NCBI RefSeq assembly: GCF_018860525.1
Contig: NZ_JAHKPM010000029.1
Coordinates: forward strand, 121,357-185,356
Reading direction: 5' to 3'
Length of the DNA stretch: 64,000 nt
Source: Vibrio hepatarius
GTDB taxonomy: Bacteria > Pseudomonadota > Gammaproteobacteria > Enterobacterales > Vibrionaceae
The translations under genes and the position numbers were made by a program. This document shows positions 28,576-37,113 of this stretch, piece after piece (within the stretch, counting starts at the first letter, position 1; each line of letters starts with the position of its first letter). The notes beneath the pieces were generated by a model. It was not told where the DNA came from, did no database searches, and saw only the letters and a list, made by a program, of their open reading frames with translations.

Positions 28576-29055
28576 CTATGAACGAGATTCAAACCATTTA
28601 TTGGGCACTTTTACTGCGATAACAGTACCTTGACAGCATAAATCTCCGTCAGAAAAAAGCTCGCAGCTTAACATGACTTTACTGTCTTTTGCCTCAGATA
28701 TAGAGGCGATCAATTTTACATCACTATCAATGGGCACGGGCTTTAAAAACGTTATGTCCAAGTTTCCTGTTGCAAACCACACGGTTTCACCCATGCCGAT
28801 TTCTCTGCTTCGCATTTGGTAACCTTTGGCAATAGCAGTACATACACAATGACAGTCAATAATGGTTGAAATGATTCCGCCATTAAGAAAATGCAATGGG
28901 CCAGCACTATGATGTGGTTGGGGAGTAAAGCTGCAGACCGATTCGTTTTCGCCATTCCAGTAGCTATGAATTTTTAATCCTTGTTTATTCTGAGGCCCAC
29001 ACCCAAAGCAATGATTATTGGGTATCTGATCTTGAAACGAATTTTTTTGTTCCAT
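28576..29055 (-). CDS. PaaI-family hotdog thioesterase
   Basis: 159-residue hotdog-fold protein. N-terminal HCFGCGPQNKQGLKIHSYW resembles a PaaI subgroup, and LHFLNGGIISTIIDCHCVCTA corresponds to the active-site helix (the usual HGG is here LNGG). It presumably hydrolyses an acyl-CoA; the substrate is unknown. The cysteine-rich N-terminus (CFGC) is a subgroup feature. It is divergent from the secreted subtilase. Confidence 0.8.
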   Translation of the reverse strand: MEQKNSFQDQIPNNHCFGCGPQNKQGLKIHSYWNGENESVCSFTPQPHHSAGPLHFLNGGIISTIIDCHCVCTAIAKGYQMRSREIGMGETVWFATGNLDITFLKPVPIDSDVKLIASISEAKDSKVMLSCELFSDGDLCCQGTVIAVKVPNKWFESRS

Positions 29056-29428
29056 TTTTTATTCCTCAGTGGTTAGTGCTATAAATTTCAGTTGTTTACT
29101 ATCCACCCTAGTTAAGCATGTGTCATATATTCTTCAAGTTTAAAATACGATTTTGTGATGTTTTACCGTTGTCTTTCGCTATCTTTTAAGGTCAAAACAG
29201 TATATTTGTCCAGATGGTGTGCTGTATGTAGATGAGTCTTTTTATTTGGTTTTTTTGTTATGAAAGTGTTACTTAAATCAATAGAAGTTATCTCAAACTT
29301 TAGAGAATAAGTGTCACCAATAGTGAGATCTTAATATCATTTAATTGACGATATGAATGATTTTCTAAGTTTTGCATCTTATCTTTTGTGCGCTTTTTGA
29401 GCGCATAATTAAATAGGATGTAATTAAG
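29056..29428. other. Divergent promoter region, thioesterase / subtilase
   Basis: About 370 AT-rich bases. A small GC hairpin (TGCGCT / AGCGCA, 29389-29405) lies in the subtilase leader about 24 bases before its start codon and could affect mRNA stability or translation. Nothing else was recognised. Confidence 0.4.
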
Positions 29429-31132
29429 ATGAAAAATGGATATAAGCTTACTACGCTTGCCGTTGCAATTATGGCTTCAGCGTCGGCCTCAGCTAGTGTA
29501 GAACTAGCTCCGACTAACTTACCTTTTATTACTGATGTAAAAGGCAATATTGTTGAAGACTATTCACAACATCTCGCTAAACCTGCGGCTTTATTTTCAA
29601 CAAACATGGTTATCCCCCCCTCGGAACAACGAGGAGATTGGTTCAATATGTCTGCTAACTACTCTAACTTACAAGGAGTTGGGGCTGATTATGTGTATGA
29701 ATCAATGCTTCCACCACTCAAACCTCAACCAATCATTGTTGCAGTCCTTGACTCAGGTGTAGATATTGAACACGAAGATTTAAAAAATAAGCTTTGGACC
29801 AATGAAGACGAAATCCCGGGTAATGGTATAGATGATGACGGAAACGGCTATATTGACGATGTCCATGGCTGGAACTTTTTAGGTAATTCACTAGGATTAA
29901 ATGTTGATCAAGATACCCTCGAAGTGACTCGTGAATACAAAAAGTATCTTGAAATGGTTAGCGCTCAAGAGTGGATTCCGCCTAAAGAGCTTGCATACTA
30001 TAAAGGTGTTGAGGCCGATTATCTTGCGTCTGTTGCCAAGAACCAAGGCTTGCTTGAGAAAGTTACTATTGCTTTCGAGCAGGCGAGTCAGTTCAAAGTA
30101 GATATCCTTGAGTTGGTCGAACATAAAGACTTTACAGTGGATGGTTTACAAATATTGTTATCGCATTCGAATCCAGAGGTAGTCGAAGCTACAAAAGGTA
30201 TTTTAGCAGTATTTGCATCATGGTATTCATTTGACTATTTGGAGTCGCGTAAAAATCGTTATCAGACTGCTCTCGATTATCATTACAATTTAGAGTTAGA
30301 CACTCGTCAAGATATTGTAATGGATGATATCGATAATGCTTGGGAGAAGGGTTATGGGAATAATGATGTTAAAGGCCCAGTAGGATCACATGGTACACAC
30401 GTATCCGGTATTATTGCAGCTGAACGCCGCAACGGTATTGGTATTGATGGCTTGGCTGAACATGCTCAGATCATGGCTGTTCGCATGGTACCAAATGGTG
30501 ATGAAAGAGATAAAGATATTGCCAATGCGGTGCGTTACGCGGTAGATAATGGCGCAAAAATTATCAATATGAGCTTTGGTAAGAGCTATTCACCGCGTAA
30601 GTTTATTGTTGATCATGCATTCCGTTATGCAGCAAGGAAAGGTGTGCTTATCGTGCACTCTGCAGGCAATAGCCGCAATGATAACGATATCAAACCAAGC
30701 TTCCCTAACCGCTTTGCAAAACACCAATGGTCCAAGCCTATTTCAACTTGGATGGATGTAGGTGCTTCTGCGAAATATGCTGATGATTCTCTCGTTGCGA
30801 GTTTTAGTAATTATGGTCAGGAAACGGTAGATGTATTTGCTCCTGGTTACCGGGTTTTATCATCTACGCCAAATAATACATACTCTGCATATAGTGGTAC
30901 TAGTATGGCAGCACCAGTGGTTTCTGGAGTGGCTGCAATGGTATGGTCACATTACCCTGATCTGTCAGCTGTTGAGCTTAAAGATCTGTTAATGAGCAAA
31001 GCTCGTATTTATCCAGAGCTATTGGTCAAAAACCCTACATCACCAGAAGATTTAGTTCCATTTACCACTTTGTCTATCTCTGGAGGCGTTGTTGACGCAG
31101 AAGCTATTTTTGCTGAGCTGCAAAGCCGTTAA
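29429..31132 (+). CDS. Exported subtilisin-family (S8) serine protease
   Basis: 567 residues with a signal peptide (about 1-23, ending SASAS). The catalytic triad is D108 (VLDSGVD), H321 (GSHGTHVSG) and S492 (SGTSMAAP), all intact. Between Asp and His is an unusually long insert of about 200 residues: it begins with an Asp/Asn-rich probable calcium loop (PGNGIDDDGNGYIDD) and is then mostly helical. This arrangement occurs in a subset of marine bacterial subtilases. There is no obvious secretion tail, so the final location (periplasm or outside) is open. A bidirectional terminator follows. Confidence 0.92.
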   Translation: MKNGYKLTTLAVAIMASASASASVELAPTNLPFITDVKGNIVEDYSQHLAKPAALFSTNMVIPPSEQRGDWFNMSANYSNLQGVGADYVYESMLPPLKPQPIIVAVLDSGVDIEHEDLKNKLWTNEDEIPGNGIDDDGNGYIDDVHGWNFLGNSLGLNVDQDTLEVTREYKKYLEMVSAQEWIPPKELAYYKGVEADYLASVAKNQGLLEKVTIAFEQASQFKVDILELVEHKDFTVDGLQILLSHSNPEVVEATKGILAVFASWYSFDYLESRKNRYQTALDYHYNLELDTRQDIVMDDIDNAWEKGYGNNDVKGPVGSHGTHVSGIIAAERRNGIGIDGLAEHAQIMAVRMVPNGDERDKDIANAVRYAVDNGAKIINMSFGKSYSPRKFIVDHAFRYAARKGVLIVHSAGNSRNDNDIKPSFPNRFAKHQWSKPISTWMDVGASAKYADDSLVASFSNYGQETVDVFAPGYRVLSSTPNNTYSAYSGTSMAAPVVSGVAAMVWSHYPDLSAVELKDLLMSKARIYPELLVKNPTSPEDLVPFTTLSISGGVVDAEAIFAELQSR

Positions 31133-31150
31133 TTTTGTTGTTTATGAAGT

Positions 31151-31179
31151 GAAGGGGGCTACGTCATGTAGCCCCCTTC
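31151..31179. terminator. Bidirectional terminator, subtilase / SDR
   Basis: Perfect 12-bp GC-rich stem (GAAGGGGGCTAC / GTAGCCCCCTTC) with 5-base loop and T-rich flank, between convergent genes. Confidence 0.9.
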
Positions 31180-31184
31180 TTATT

Positions 31185-31898
31185 TTAACTATTTTCTAAA
31201 TCAATGATTTTACATCGTATTGGAATAACCGACATAGCTGAGCCAGAAGATAAGCTGCGAACAAAATCTATTGCTTTGGTGATATCTTTGGTTTCAATTT
31301 TAAGTTGATTATCGATTCGTCCATCATCTGTCATATCGGTATCAACGACGCTTGGACATAAGCAACATACCTTTATGTTGTATGGTAGGAGCTCTTGATA
31401 AAGCGATTGGCTATAACTGACTATGGCTGATTTCGTGGCTGAATAAGCTGCAATTTTTGCTACAGGGGATAGTCCAGCAGTCGATCCTAGATTATATATT
31501 TCACCAAATTTTTGTTGCTGCATTTTTTGCGCTACAACATTACATATCACCATTGTTGAAGTCAGGTTAATATTGATCAACTCTGTGAGTTGGGTGAAAG
31601 AGAGTCCAATGTTACCAGCTTTAAGTATGCCAGCGCTGTTAACTAATACATCTATGTTATTAATATTTTCTAAAATTGGTAGTAGTGATGACTCTAAAAG
31701 TTCAGGGTATGAGAAGTCAATACTGTATACCTGTATTGATAGATCTGGAAACTCTCGATTTATTTCAGACCTGAGTTTGTTTAGGTTGTTTAGGCTATTG
31801 GCAATTAGCACTAAATGATACCCTTGTTGAGCAAAGTAGTGAGATATTGCCTTTCCGATCCCTCTACTTGCACCAGTGATTAATGCGGTTTTAGCCAT
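31185..31898 (-). CDS. Short-chain dehydrogenase/reductase
   Basis: 237-residue classical SDR. The TGASRGIG cofactor motif (residues 8-15), NSAG (87-90 region) and the YSATK catalytic Tyr/Lys are present; the catalytic Ser lies in NLGSTAG. The fold and size suggest an NADP(H)-dependent FabG-like reductase, but FabG itself normally sits in the fatty-acid cluster. The substrate is unknown. A palindrome lies just upstream of its start. Confidence 0.87.
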   Translation of the reverse strand: MAKTALITGASRGIGKAISHYFAQQGYHLVLIANSLNNLNKLRSEINREFPDLSIQVYSIDFSYPELLESSLLPILENINNIDVLVNSAGILKAGNIGLSFTQLTELININLTSTMVICNVVAQKMQQQKFGEIYNLGSTAGLSPVAKIAAYSATKSAIVSYSQSLYQELLPYNIKVCCLCPSVVDTDMTDDGRIDNQLKIETKDITKAIDFVRSLSSGSAMSVIPIRCKIIDLENS

Positions 31899-31912
31899 AG
31901 TGTATACCCTCT

Positions 31913-31926
31913 GAATCTTAAGATTC
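31913..31926. promoter_or_regulatory. Perfect 14-bp palindrome upstream of SDR gene
   Basis: GAATCTTAAGATTC begins 15 bases upstream of the SDR start codon. Position and symmetry fit an operator for a dimeric repressor; no regulator can be named. Confidence 0.35.
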
Positions 31927-32400
31927 TATGTTAGTTAACGGCTGGGTAAGGTTTCCAGCTTTAAATAAGTAGTAACTAGTTATAGTACACCTATAAGTTA
32001 CAGGTTTTTTCTAAAAGGTGTAAGAGATATATAAGAGGTCCTATCAGATATTATGATTTATTGCTCGGTAACATAGGTATTACTTTTGTTCTACAATTAA
32101 ATAATAACATTTTAATTAGACTGATAATTATATTTAATAATAAATGTTTTTATTATCTTAATTAGTCCATCGGTATTATAATTAATTTAACGGATTAAAT
32201 GGTGATACTATGAAATTTTTAAAATATTTTATATGTTAATTTAACAATAAAGATTAATTAAACTTGTTAAATGAAAAATATATGCAATGGTTATAGTATT
32301 GAATAGGTTGACTAAGAAATGCTTCAGAGGTTATGCTGAGACAAACCTGTTGATTTTTTTGGTAAATATTCATTATGTGAATACACATGATCTTTTTTGT

Positions 32401-32454
32401 GAATTTCATTCGTCATACGAATTTCATTCAGAATGAAAATTATGTGAGAATGAA
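32401..32454. repeat. Cluster of direct and inverted TTCATTC/GAATGAA elements
   Basis: GAATTTCATTC occurs at 32401-32411 and again at 32419-32429. The second copy forms an inverted repeat with GAATGAAA at 32431-32438, and another GAATGAA occurs at 32448-32454. Four related half-sites in 54 bases look like a protein-binding array. Confidence 0.45.
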
Positions 32455-32832
32455 CAAGAACATAGGATCACAAAAAATAAGATGCCAAAAAAAAATTTAA
32501 TTATCATAATCCACTTGCTATCGATAGAAGATATTTATGACAAGTTGGCAATGAATAGCTCTTTAACTAAGCTAAGAGCATTGATTTTCCTACATAGTCG
32601 CATAGGCATTATGAAGTATTGATTATATTTATATTTTATTTTTAGTTTCATTAATTATTATTTTGCTTACAAATAAAATGAGTCTTAAATCCTTATTTTA
32701 TGTTTCCATGTTATGGTTGTGGGTATTGATGCAGTAATGATTTTCAAGTTTTCTGAGTAATAAAAGTAAATACTTACCCTTTAGAGAAAGAAAAGTAGAT
32801 ATCATTAATAGAATATAAAAATGGAAAAGCTG

Positions 32833-33435
32833 ATGAAAAATTCATTTTTGCTAAACCTAGGAAGGAGACGCACTATATATTGTTTAGGCGACAGTGTTAC
32901 CCAGCCTAAGAAGCATATCTCCGATCTAGTAAACAAGGCGGTAAAGTTATCGCCTTCTGCGTTTAACTCCCAGAGTACACGTGTTGTGATATTGTTTGGT
33001 AACCACCACTGTAAACTTTGGGCATTAGTAAAACATGAACTGAGTAAATTACTAACGTTTGATGCTTTAGATACGAGTTTATCTAAAATAGATGCTTGTT
33101 GTTCTTCTGGGTTTGGGACGGTACTCTTTTTTGAAGATACTTCAGTGATTAAAAAACTGGAACAAATCTACCCTTTGTATGCTGAAAATTTTAAAAACTG
33201 GTCCGAGCAAGCTAATGGAATGGCACAGTTATCGGTTTGGACTGCGTTGGCGGCAGAAAATATAGGGGCATCTATACAACACTACAATCCAATAATTGAT
33301 GAAGGTGTCTCACAAGAATGGCGGATTCCTAGCAACTGGAAACTGATAGCCCAGCTACCATTTGGCACCATAGAAAAGGATCCGGAAGATAAAACATTTA
33401 TTACTGATGAAGAGCGCTGCATTATTTATGAGTAG
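32833..33435 (+). CDS. Nitroreductase-family protein (Frm2/YdgI-like)
   Basis: 200-residue FMN-dependent oxidoreductase related to the fatty-acid-repression/Frm2 type. It begins MKNSFLLNLGRRRTIYCLG, aligning with the typical RRTIY start; GGA at 32823-32825 serves ATG 32833 better than the ATG at 32821. FNSQSTRVVILFGNHHCKLW and NIGASIQHYNPIID are characteristic. The substrate is unknown. The next gene, a LysR-type regulator 180 bases downstream, may control it. Confidence 0.85.
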   Translation: MKNSFLLNLGRRRTIYCLGDSVTQPKKHISDLVNKAVKLSPSAFNSQSTRVVILFGNHHCKLWALVKHELSKLLTFDALDTSLSKIDACCSSGFGTVLFFEDTSVIKKLEQIYPLYAENFKNWSEQANGMAQLSVWTALAAENIGASIQHYNPIIDEGVSQEWRIPSNWKLIAQLPFGTIEKDPEDKTFITDEERCIIYE

Positions 33436-33618
33436 GGCGCTCAAGGCCATCAGTACGTTTTGAACATTTTGTATATCCAGTTCCATCGTCCAATCAGTTT
33501 GCTTGGAAAAACATGCGCTAATAAATCTTTTGGAGTGCGTCCAAACTACAACTCATATGGTTCTAGGTGAATTGAAAGTTAGTTGAATTTTTTATATTGT
33601 ACAATGAGTTAAGTAAAA

Positions 33619-34557
33619 ATGCCGTTCACAAGCCATAATATGAACTACCTAAGACGAGTTGATCTTAATCATTTAGTGACCTTACAGGCGTTATTGTCTG
33701 AAAAGCATATTTCTCGTGCTGCAATTCGGCTGAGTAAAAGCCAACCCGCTGTAAGCCATTCTTTGGCTTATCTACGAAAAACATTTGATGATCCATTGTT
33801 GATCCGCCGGTCAGGTAAGCTGGAATTAACATCGAAAGCCGAAGAGCTTTTACAACCACTAGAGGAGGCGCTAGCTCAGTTGACAACTTTGTTTGCACCA
33901 TTAGAGTTTTCTCCAAAAATAGCTAATCGTACATTTCGGATTGCTATGTCAGACTATGGTGCGAAAGTAGTTCTGCCTAATTTATTGTCTCAGATTCGTG
34001 CAATTGCCCCGAATATAAAATTTGTGGTTAGACAAGGTAGCAGAGACGCTATGATAGCAAGTGTGATAGATGGTGAATCTGATTTAGCATTTGGTGTTTT
34101 CCCTGATATCGGTGCTGAACTACAAACCGAAACACTTTTTCAAGAGGAGTTTATTTGTGTCGCTGATAAGTCGACGATCCCAGAGTGTGGTTATTTGAGT
34201 TTATCAGCTTGGTTATCTCGTTTTCATCTTCTCGTTGCACTTAAAGAGGGGACCGATAATGAAATTGATAGCTCACTTAGTAAAATTGGACATAAACGAA
34301 ATATTAGTATGGTTCTTCCTCATTGGGGGATTGCTGGTGATTTAGTGAGAGGAACGGACCTAATACTAACAGTAGCAAAACGAGCTTTGAATGCATTTGA
34401 AAAGCAACCAGATCTGGTCACCTTTAGGCCACCATTTCATATTGATTCCTTTAACTTTGATGTTATTTGGCACAAAAGAAGGTCAACTGATCCTGCTCAT
34501 ATTTGGTTAAGGAAAATGATTTATCGCTCTCTTGCTACGAGGACCGATCAGAGTTAA
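33619..34557 (+). CDS. LysR-type transcriptional regulator
   Basis: 312 residues: an N-terminal winged HTH (LVTLQALLSEKHISRAAIRLSKSQPAVSHSL, about 18-60) and a C-terminal type 2 periplasmic-binding effector domain. It is of the NodD/PcpR-like subgroup by the RTFRIAMSDYG start of the effector domain. The start may instead be the ATG at 33640. It lies between the nitroreductase and cysteine dioxygenase genes, all on the same strand; either may be its target. Confidence 0.9.
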   Translation: MPFTSHNMNYLRRVDLNHLVTLQALLSEKHISRAAIRLSKSQPAVSHSLAYLRKTFDDPLLIRRSGKLELTSKAEELLQPLEEALAQLTTLFAPLEFSPKIANRTFRIAMSDYGAKVVLPNLLSQIRAIAPNIKFVVRQGSRDAMIASVIDGESDLAFGVFPDIGAELQTETLFQEEFICVADKSTIPECGYLSLSAWLSRFHLLVALKEGTDNEIDSSLSKIGHKRNISMVLPHWGIAGDLVRGTDLILTVAKRALNAFEKQPDLVTFRPPFHIDSFNFDVIWHKRRSTDPAHIWLRKMIYRSLATRTDQS

Positions 34558-34747
34558 TAGTAAGATTGCATGAGCTGATGCCATTTTGTTATTGAGTGAA
34601 ACTTGGTCTAAAGCTTAATTGCAATTTTAGCGTGATCTAGCTCTTTATTCGGAACTGATTTATGACACTTTTAATGCATGTAAGTGTCTACTGAATCATC
34701 ATGTAATTACATTGCTTTAACATAGCTACCAAGATGAGGAGGGTAAT

Positions 34748-35341
34748 TTGGGACATCCAATAACGATTACCGATCAGGTACCAGCACTTGCTGCATTATT
34801 TGATAGTGATTTTAGGCTCAATTTTCAGGCATTTATAGAACAAATCCAGTTGGCGAATAAGCCTCTATCACTGGCAACAATTCGCTTCATACTAGAACAT
34901 GTAGATCTTACAGATGAAGAGATAAAATCGTTGGTGAGTTTTGATCAAGATAATTATTGCCGGAAGCGTTTATTTAAAAATAAACACTGTGAAATTTTGA
35001 TATTAAGTTGGCTTAATGGTCAACGAAGCAAGATTCATGACCATTTGAATACTGCTTGTGGTGTACGTGTATTGCAGGGGGAAGCAACTGAAACCTTGTT
35101 TGAGACTGCGCCGAATGGCTATATTTATGCTTCTCAGTCATCGCATTATCCAAAGGGGAGCGTAACCGTAAGTCGAGACAATGATATTCATCAGATTTCT
35201 AATTTGCAGGCAGATGGTAAACCTCTTGTCACCTTGCATGTATATTCACCACCTTTGAGTCAGTTCCATTTATACCAGCTCGAAAAAGGTCAGCCTGAGC
35301 TTCTCGATTTGCAGCAAGATACTTGGTTTTACGAAATTTAG
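34748..35341 (+). CDS. Cysteine dioxygenase type I
   Basis: 197-residue cupin that oxidises L-cysteine to cysteine sulfinate using one non-haem Fe(II). Start is TTG with a strong GAGGAGGG six bases upstream. Iron ligands are H97 and H99 (IHDH) and H148 (DIHQIS); Y166 lies in TLHVYSPP. C104 falls exactly where mammalian CDO has the Cys of its Cys-Tyr cofactor, whereas many bacterial enzymes have Gly there. The last 4 bases overlap the convergent oxidoreductase gene. Confidence 0.9.
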   Translation: MGHPITITDQVPALAALFDSDFRLNFQAFIEQIQLANKPLSLATIRFILEHVDLTDEEIKSLVSFDQDNYCRKRLFKNKHCEILILSWLNGQRSKIHDHLNTACGVRVLQGEATETLFETAPNGYIYASQSSHYPKGSVTVSRDNDIHQISNLQADGKPLVTLHVYSPPLSQFHLYQLEKGQPELLDLQQDTWFYEI

Positions 35342-36342
35342 CTATTTTTCTTTAGAAGTCGAGAAAACCCTTGTTCTTTTAGGCTTTGTTCCATAATGGC
35401 GATGACTTTTCGGCTCGTATCTGCTCTGAGTATTGTCGAACTATCGTCCCCGCGAAGAATTAGCTCAGAGACATGAGTTGCTTCATATTCAAAACCACCT
35501 CCTAGTGGTGATTGAGATATGACAGTATGTTCTCCCTTGTAGATCACATCTATCTTAATTGGATTCCACCACTTATCATGAATAATAATCTTTATCTCAG
35601 GACCTTGTATGATGGCATGACGCTCTAAGTTTTGGGTAATTGAGGCTTTGATGTTACCACTGATTCCTTGATCGAAAAGGAACTCGGCAGTTTCATCTAC
35701 CTCTGAATTTGGATTATCTTGCCAATACGTGACTTTCGGAAGAAAAATGCTAGAGCCAGTAAGGTGAGATAAGTCCGCGTATAACCAAAGTGGGTATACA
35801 CCTACATCCAGAGTAGCTCCGCCACATAACTCGGGGTTGAATATTTGCTGCTCAATATCGAACGAGTGCCAGTTACCAAAAGCGGCCTCTATTGACGTTA
35901 TTTTGATTTTGTTTTGCTTAATAAATTGGCGCAAACTCTGATAAGCGGGGAAAGTAACCGATTTCATAGCTTCCAATAGCAAAACACCTTTTTCAGAGGC
36001 TAGCTTTTGCATCTCATCCCAGTCACTTACTGTAGTGAAAGCAGGTTTTTCGACCAATACATGTTTGCAAGAACTTAAAAATAGTTTGACCATATCGTAG
36101 TGGAGAGGGTGAATAGTGGCGATATATACAGCGTCAACATTTGGATCGTTTGCTAACTCCTGATACGAACAATAGGCGTTTTCCACCTCATATTGGTGAG
36201 CAAAGGACTGAGTACGCTTTTCACTTCGTGAAGCGACTGCATATAGGTACCCATTTGGGACATGTTTTGTCAGATCGTTTGCAAATCGGTGGGCGATTTT
36301 TCCAAGCCCTGCGATGGCCCAGCGAACACGTTGCTCTACCAT
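35338..36342 (-). CDS. Gfo/Idh/MocA-family oxidoreductase
   Basis: 334 residues with an N-terminal Rossmann fold (AGLGKIA, residues 10-16; VASRS) and the EKP motif (HVLVEKPAF) typical of this family of NAD(P)-dependent sugar or dihydrodiol dehydrogenases. The C-terminal half has GGATLDVGVYPL. The substrate is not predictable. Convergent, overlapping the cysteine dioxygenase stop. Confidence 0.88.
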   Translation of the reverse strand: MVEQRVRWAIAGLGKIAHRFANDLTKHVPNGYLYAVASRSEKRTQSFAHQYEVENAYCSYQELANDPNVDAVYIATIHPLHYDMVKLFLSSCKHVLVEKPAFTTVSDWDEMQKLASEKGVLLLEAMKSVTFPAYQSLRQFIKQNKIKITSIEAAFGNWHSFDIEQQIFNPELCGGATLDVGVYPLWLYADLSHLTGSSIFLPKVTYWQDNPNSEVDETAEFLFDQGISGNIKASITQNLERHAIIQGPEIKIIIHDKWWNPIKIDVIYKGEHTVISQSPLGGGFEYEATHVSELILRGDDSSTILRADTSRKVIAIMEQSLKEQGFSRLLKKNS

Positions 36343-36518
36343 AATTGTTCCTTTATTGACTTTATGTTGGATATTAAATGACTAGTTGCATTAAGGTCAA
36401 TAACTATAAATTACCTAGATATGATTATATAGATTGCATGTAAATTACAATAATTTAGCTGATAGAGACTAACTATTGATGGTACCATTAATAGTTTAAT
36501 TTGCATTGATAGAATGGC

Positions 36519-36875
36519 ATGGTGAACTATGTACGAGGGGAAACTAAGGCAGGTAACTTCTTCTCAAAAGAAGCAGTATGGAATGTTAATGACAGCAGCG
36601 TTTTTGCTGAAGTGGAAAGCTATTTCCCAAAGCAAGATTGTTGGTATTTACCGATTATTGGTGTTGACCCTGCTTATATGGCAAAAGGATTAGGATCTTT
36701 CCTTATGCGAGAAACGCTGAAGATTATTGATAGATCAGGTGAAGGTGCGTATTTAGAGTCATCTAACCCACGAAATGTTGATTTCTATAAAAATTTTGGT
36801 TTTAAGCCACTAGCCAGTATTCGTTTGGGAGGAAAGGAAGTGTCTACACCAATGTACAGAAAGCCGATTGCGTAG
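36519..36875 (+). pseudogene. N-terminally truncated GNAT acetyltransferase
   Basis: 118 residues covering only the C-terminal part of a GNAT fold: the acetyl-CoA loop (GVDPAYMAKGLGSFLM) and LESSNPRNVDFYKNFGF. An in-frame stop at 36510 shows there is no longer reading frame, and the usual 50-80 N-terminal residues are missing. It is probably a gene fragment, although translation of a small protein cannot be excluded. Confidence 0.65.
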
Positions 36876-37113
36876 TTGGAAATCTATTGACAATGAGGCT
36901 TGAAGCCAGGTTGTGTCAAAGCGTTCTTCATTTTTTGATGTTAAAAATAAAATGATATAAATACTATTAAAATTAGATATGAACACCCTAACTGTCTTGA
37001 CCTAAAATATATTGGCTGGTCGATATACCCGATGTTATGCTCACGGATGAAGTACCAACAAAACTAGCCCTTTAACCAACGATGATAAATTTTTCAATCC
37101 ACTAGGCGGTATT

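Larger units (their letters stand above)
31899..32832. other. Long AT-rich intergenic region with palindrome and repeats
   Basis: About 930 bases with no convincing gene on either strand; 32090-32280 and 32600-32700 are almost pure A/T. A 14-bp palindrome lies at 31913-31926 and a cluster of TTCATTC/GAATGAA elements at 32401-32454. It must hold the promoters of the SDR and nitroreductase genes, and could host an unrecognised regulatory RNA. Confidence 0.55.

Noticed and set aside
32401..32454. Repeat cluster as a CRISPR array
   Set aside because: Repeats are only 7-11 bases, irregularly spaced and partly inverted; no cas genes.
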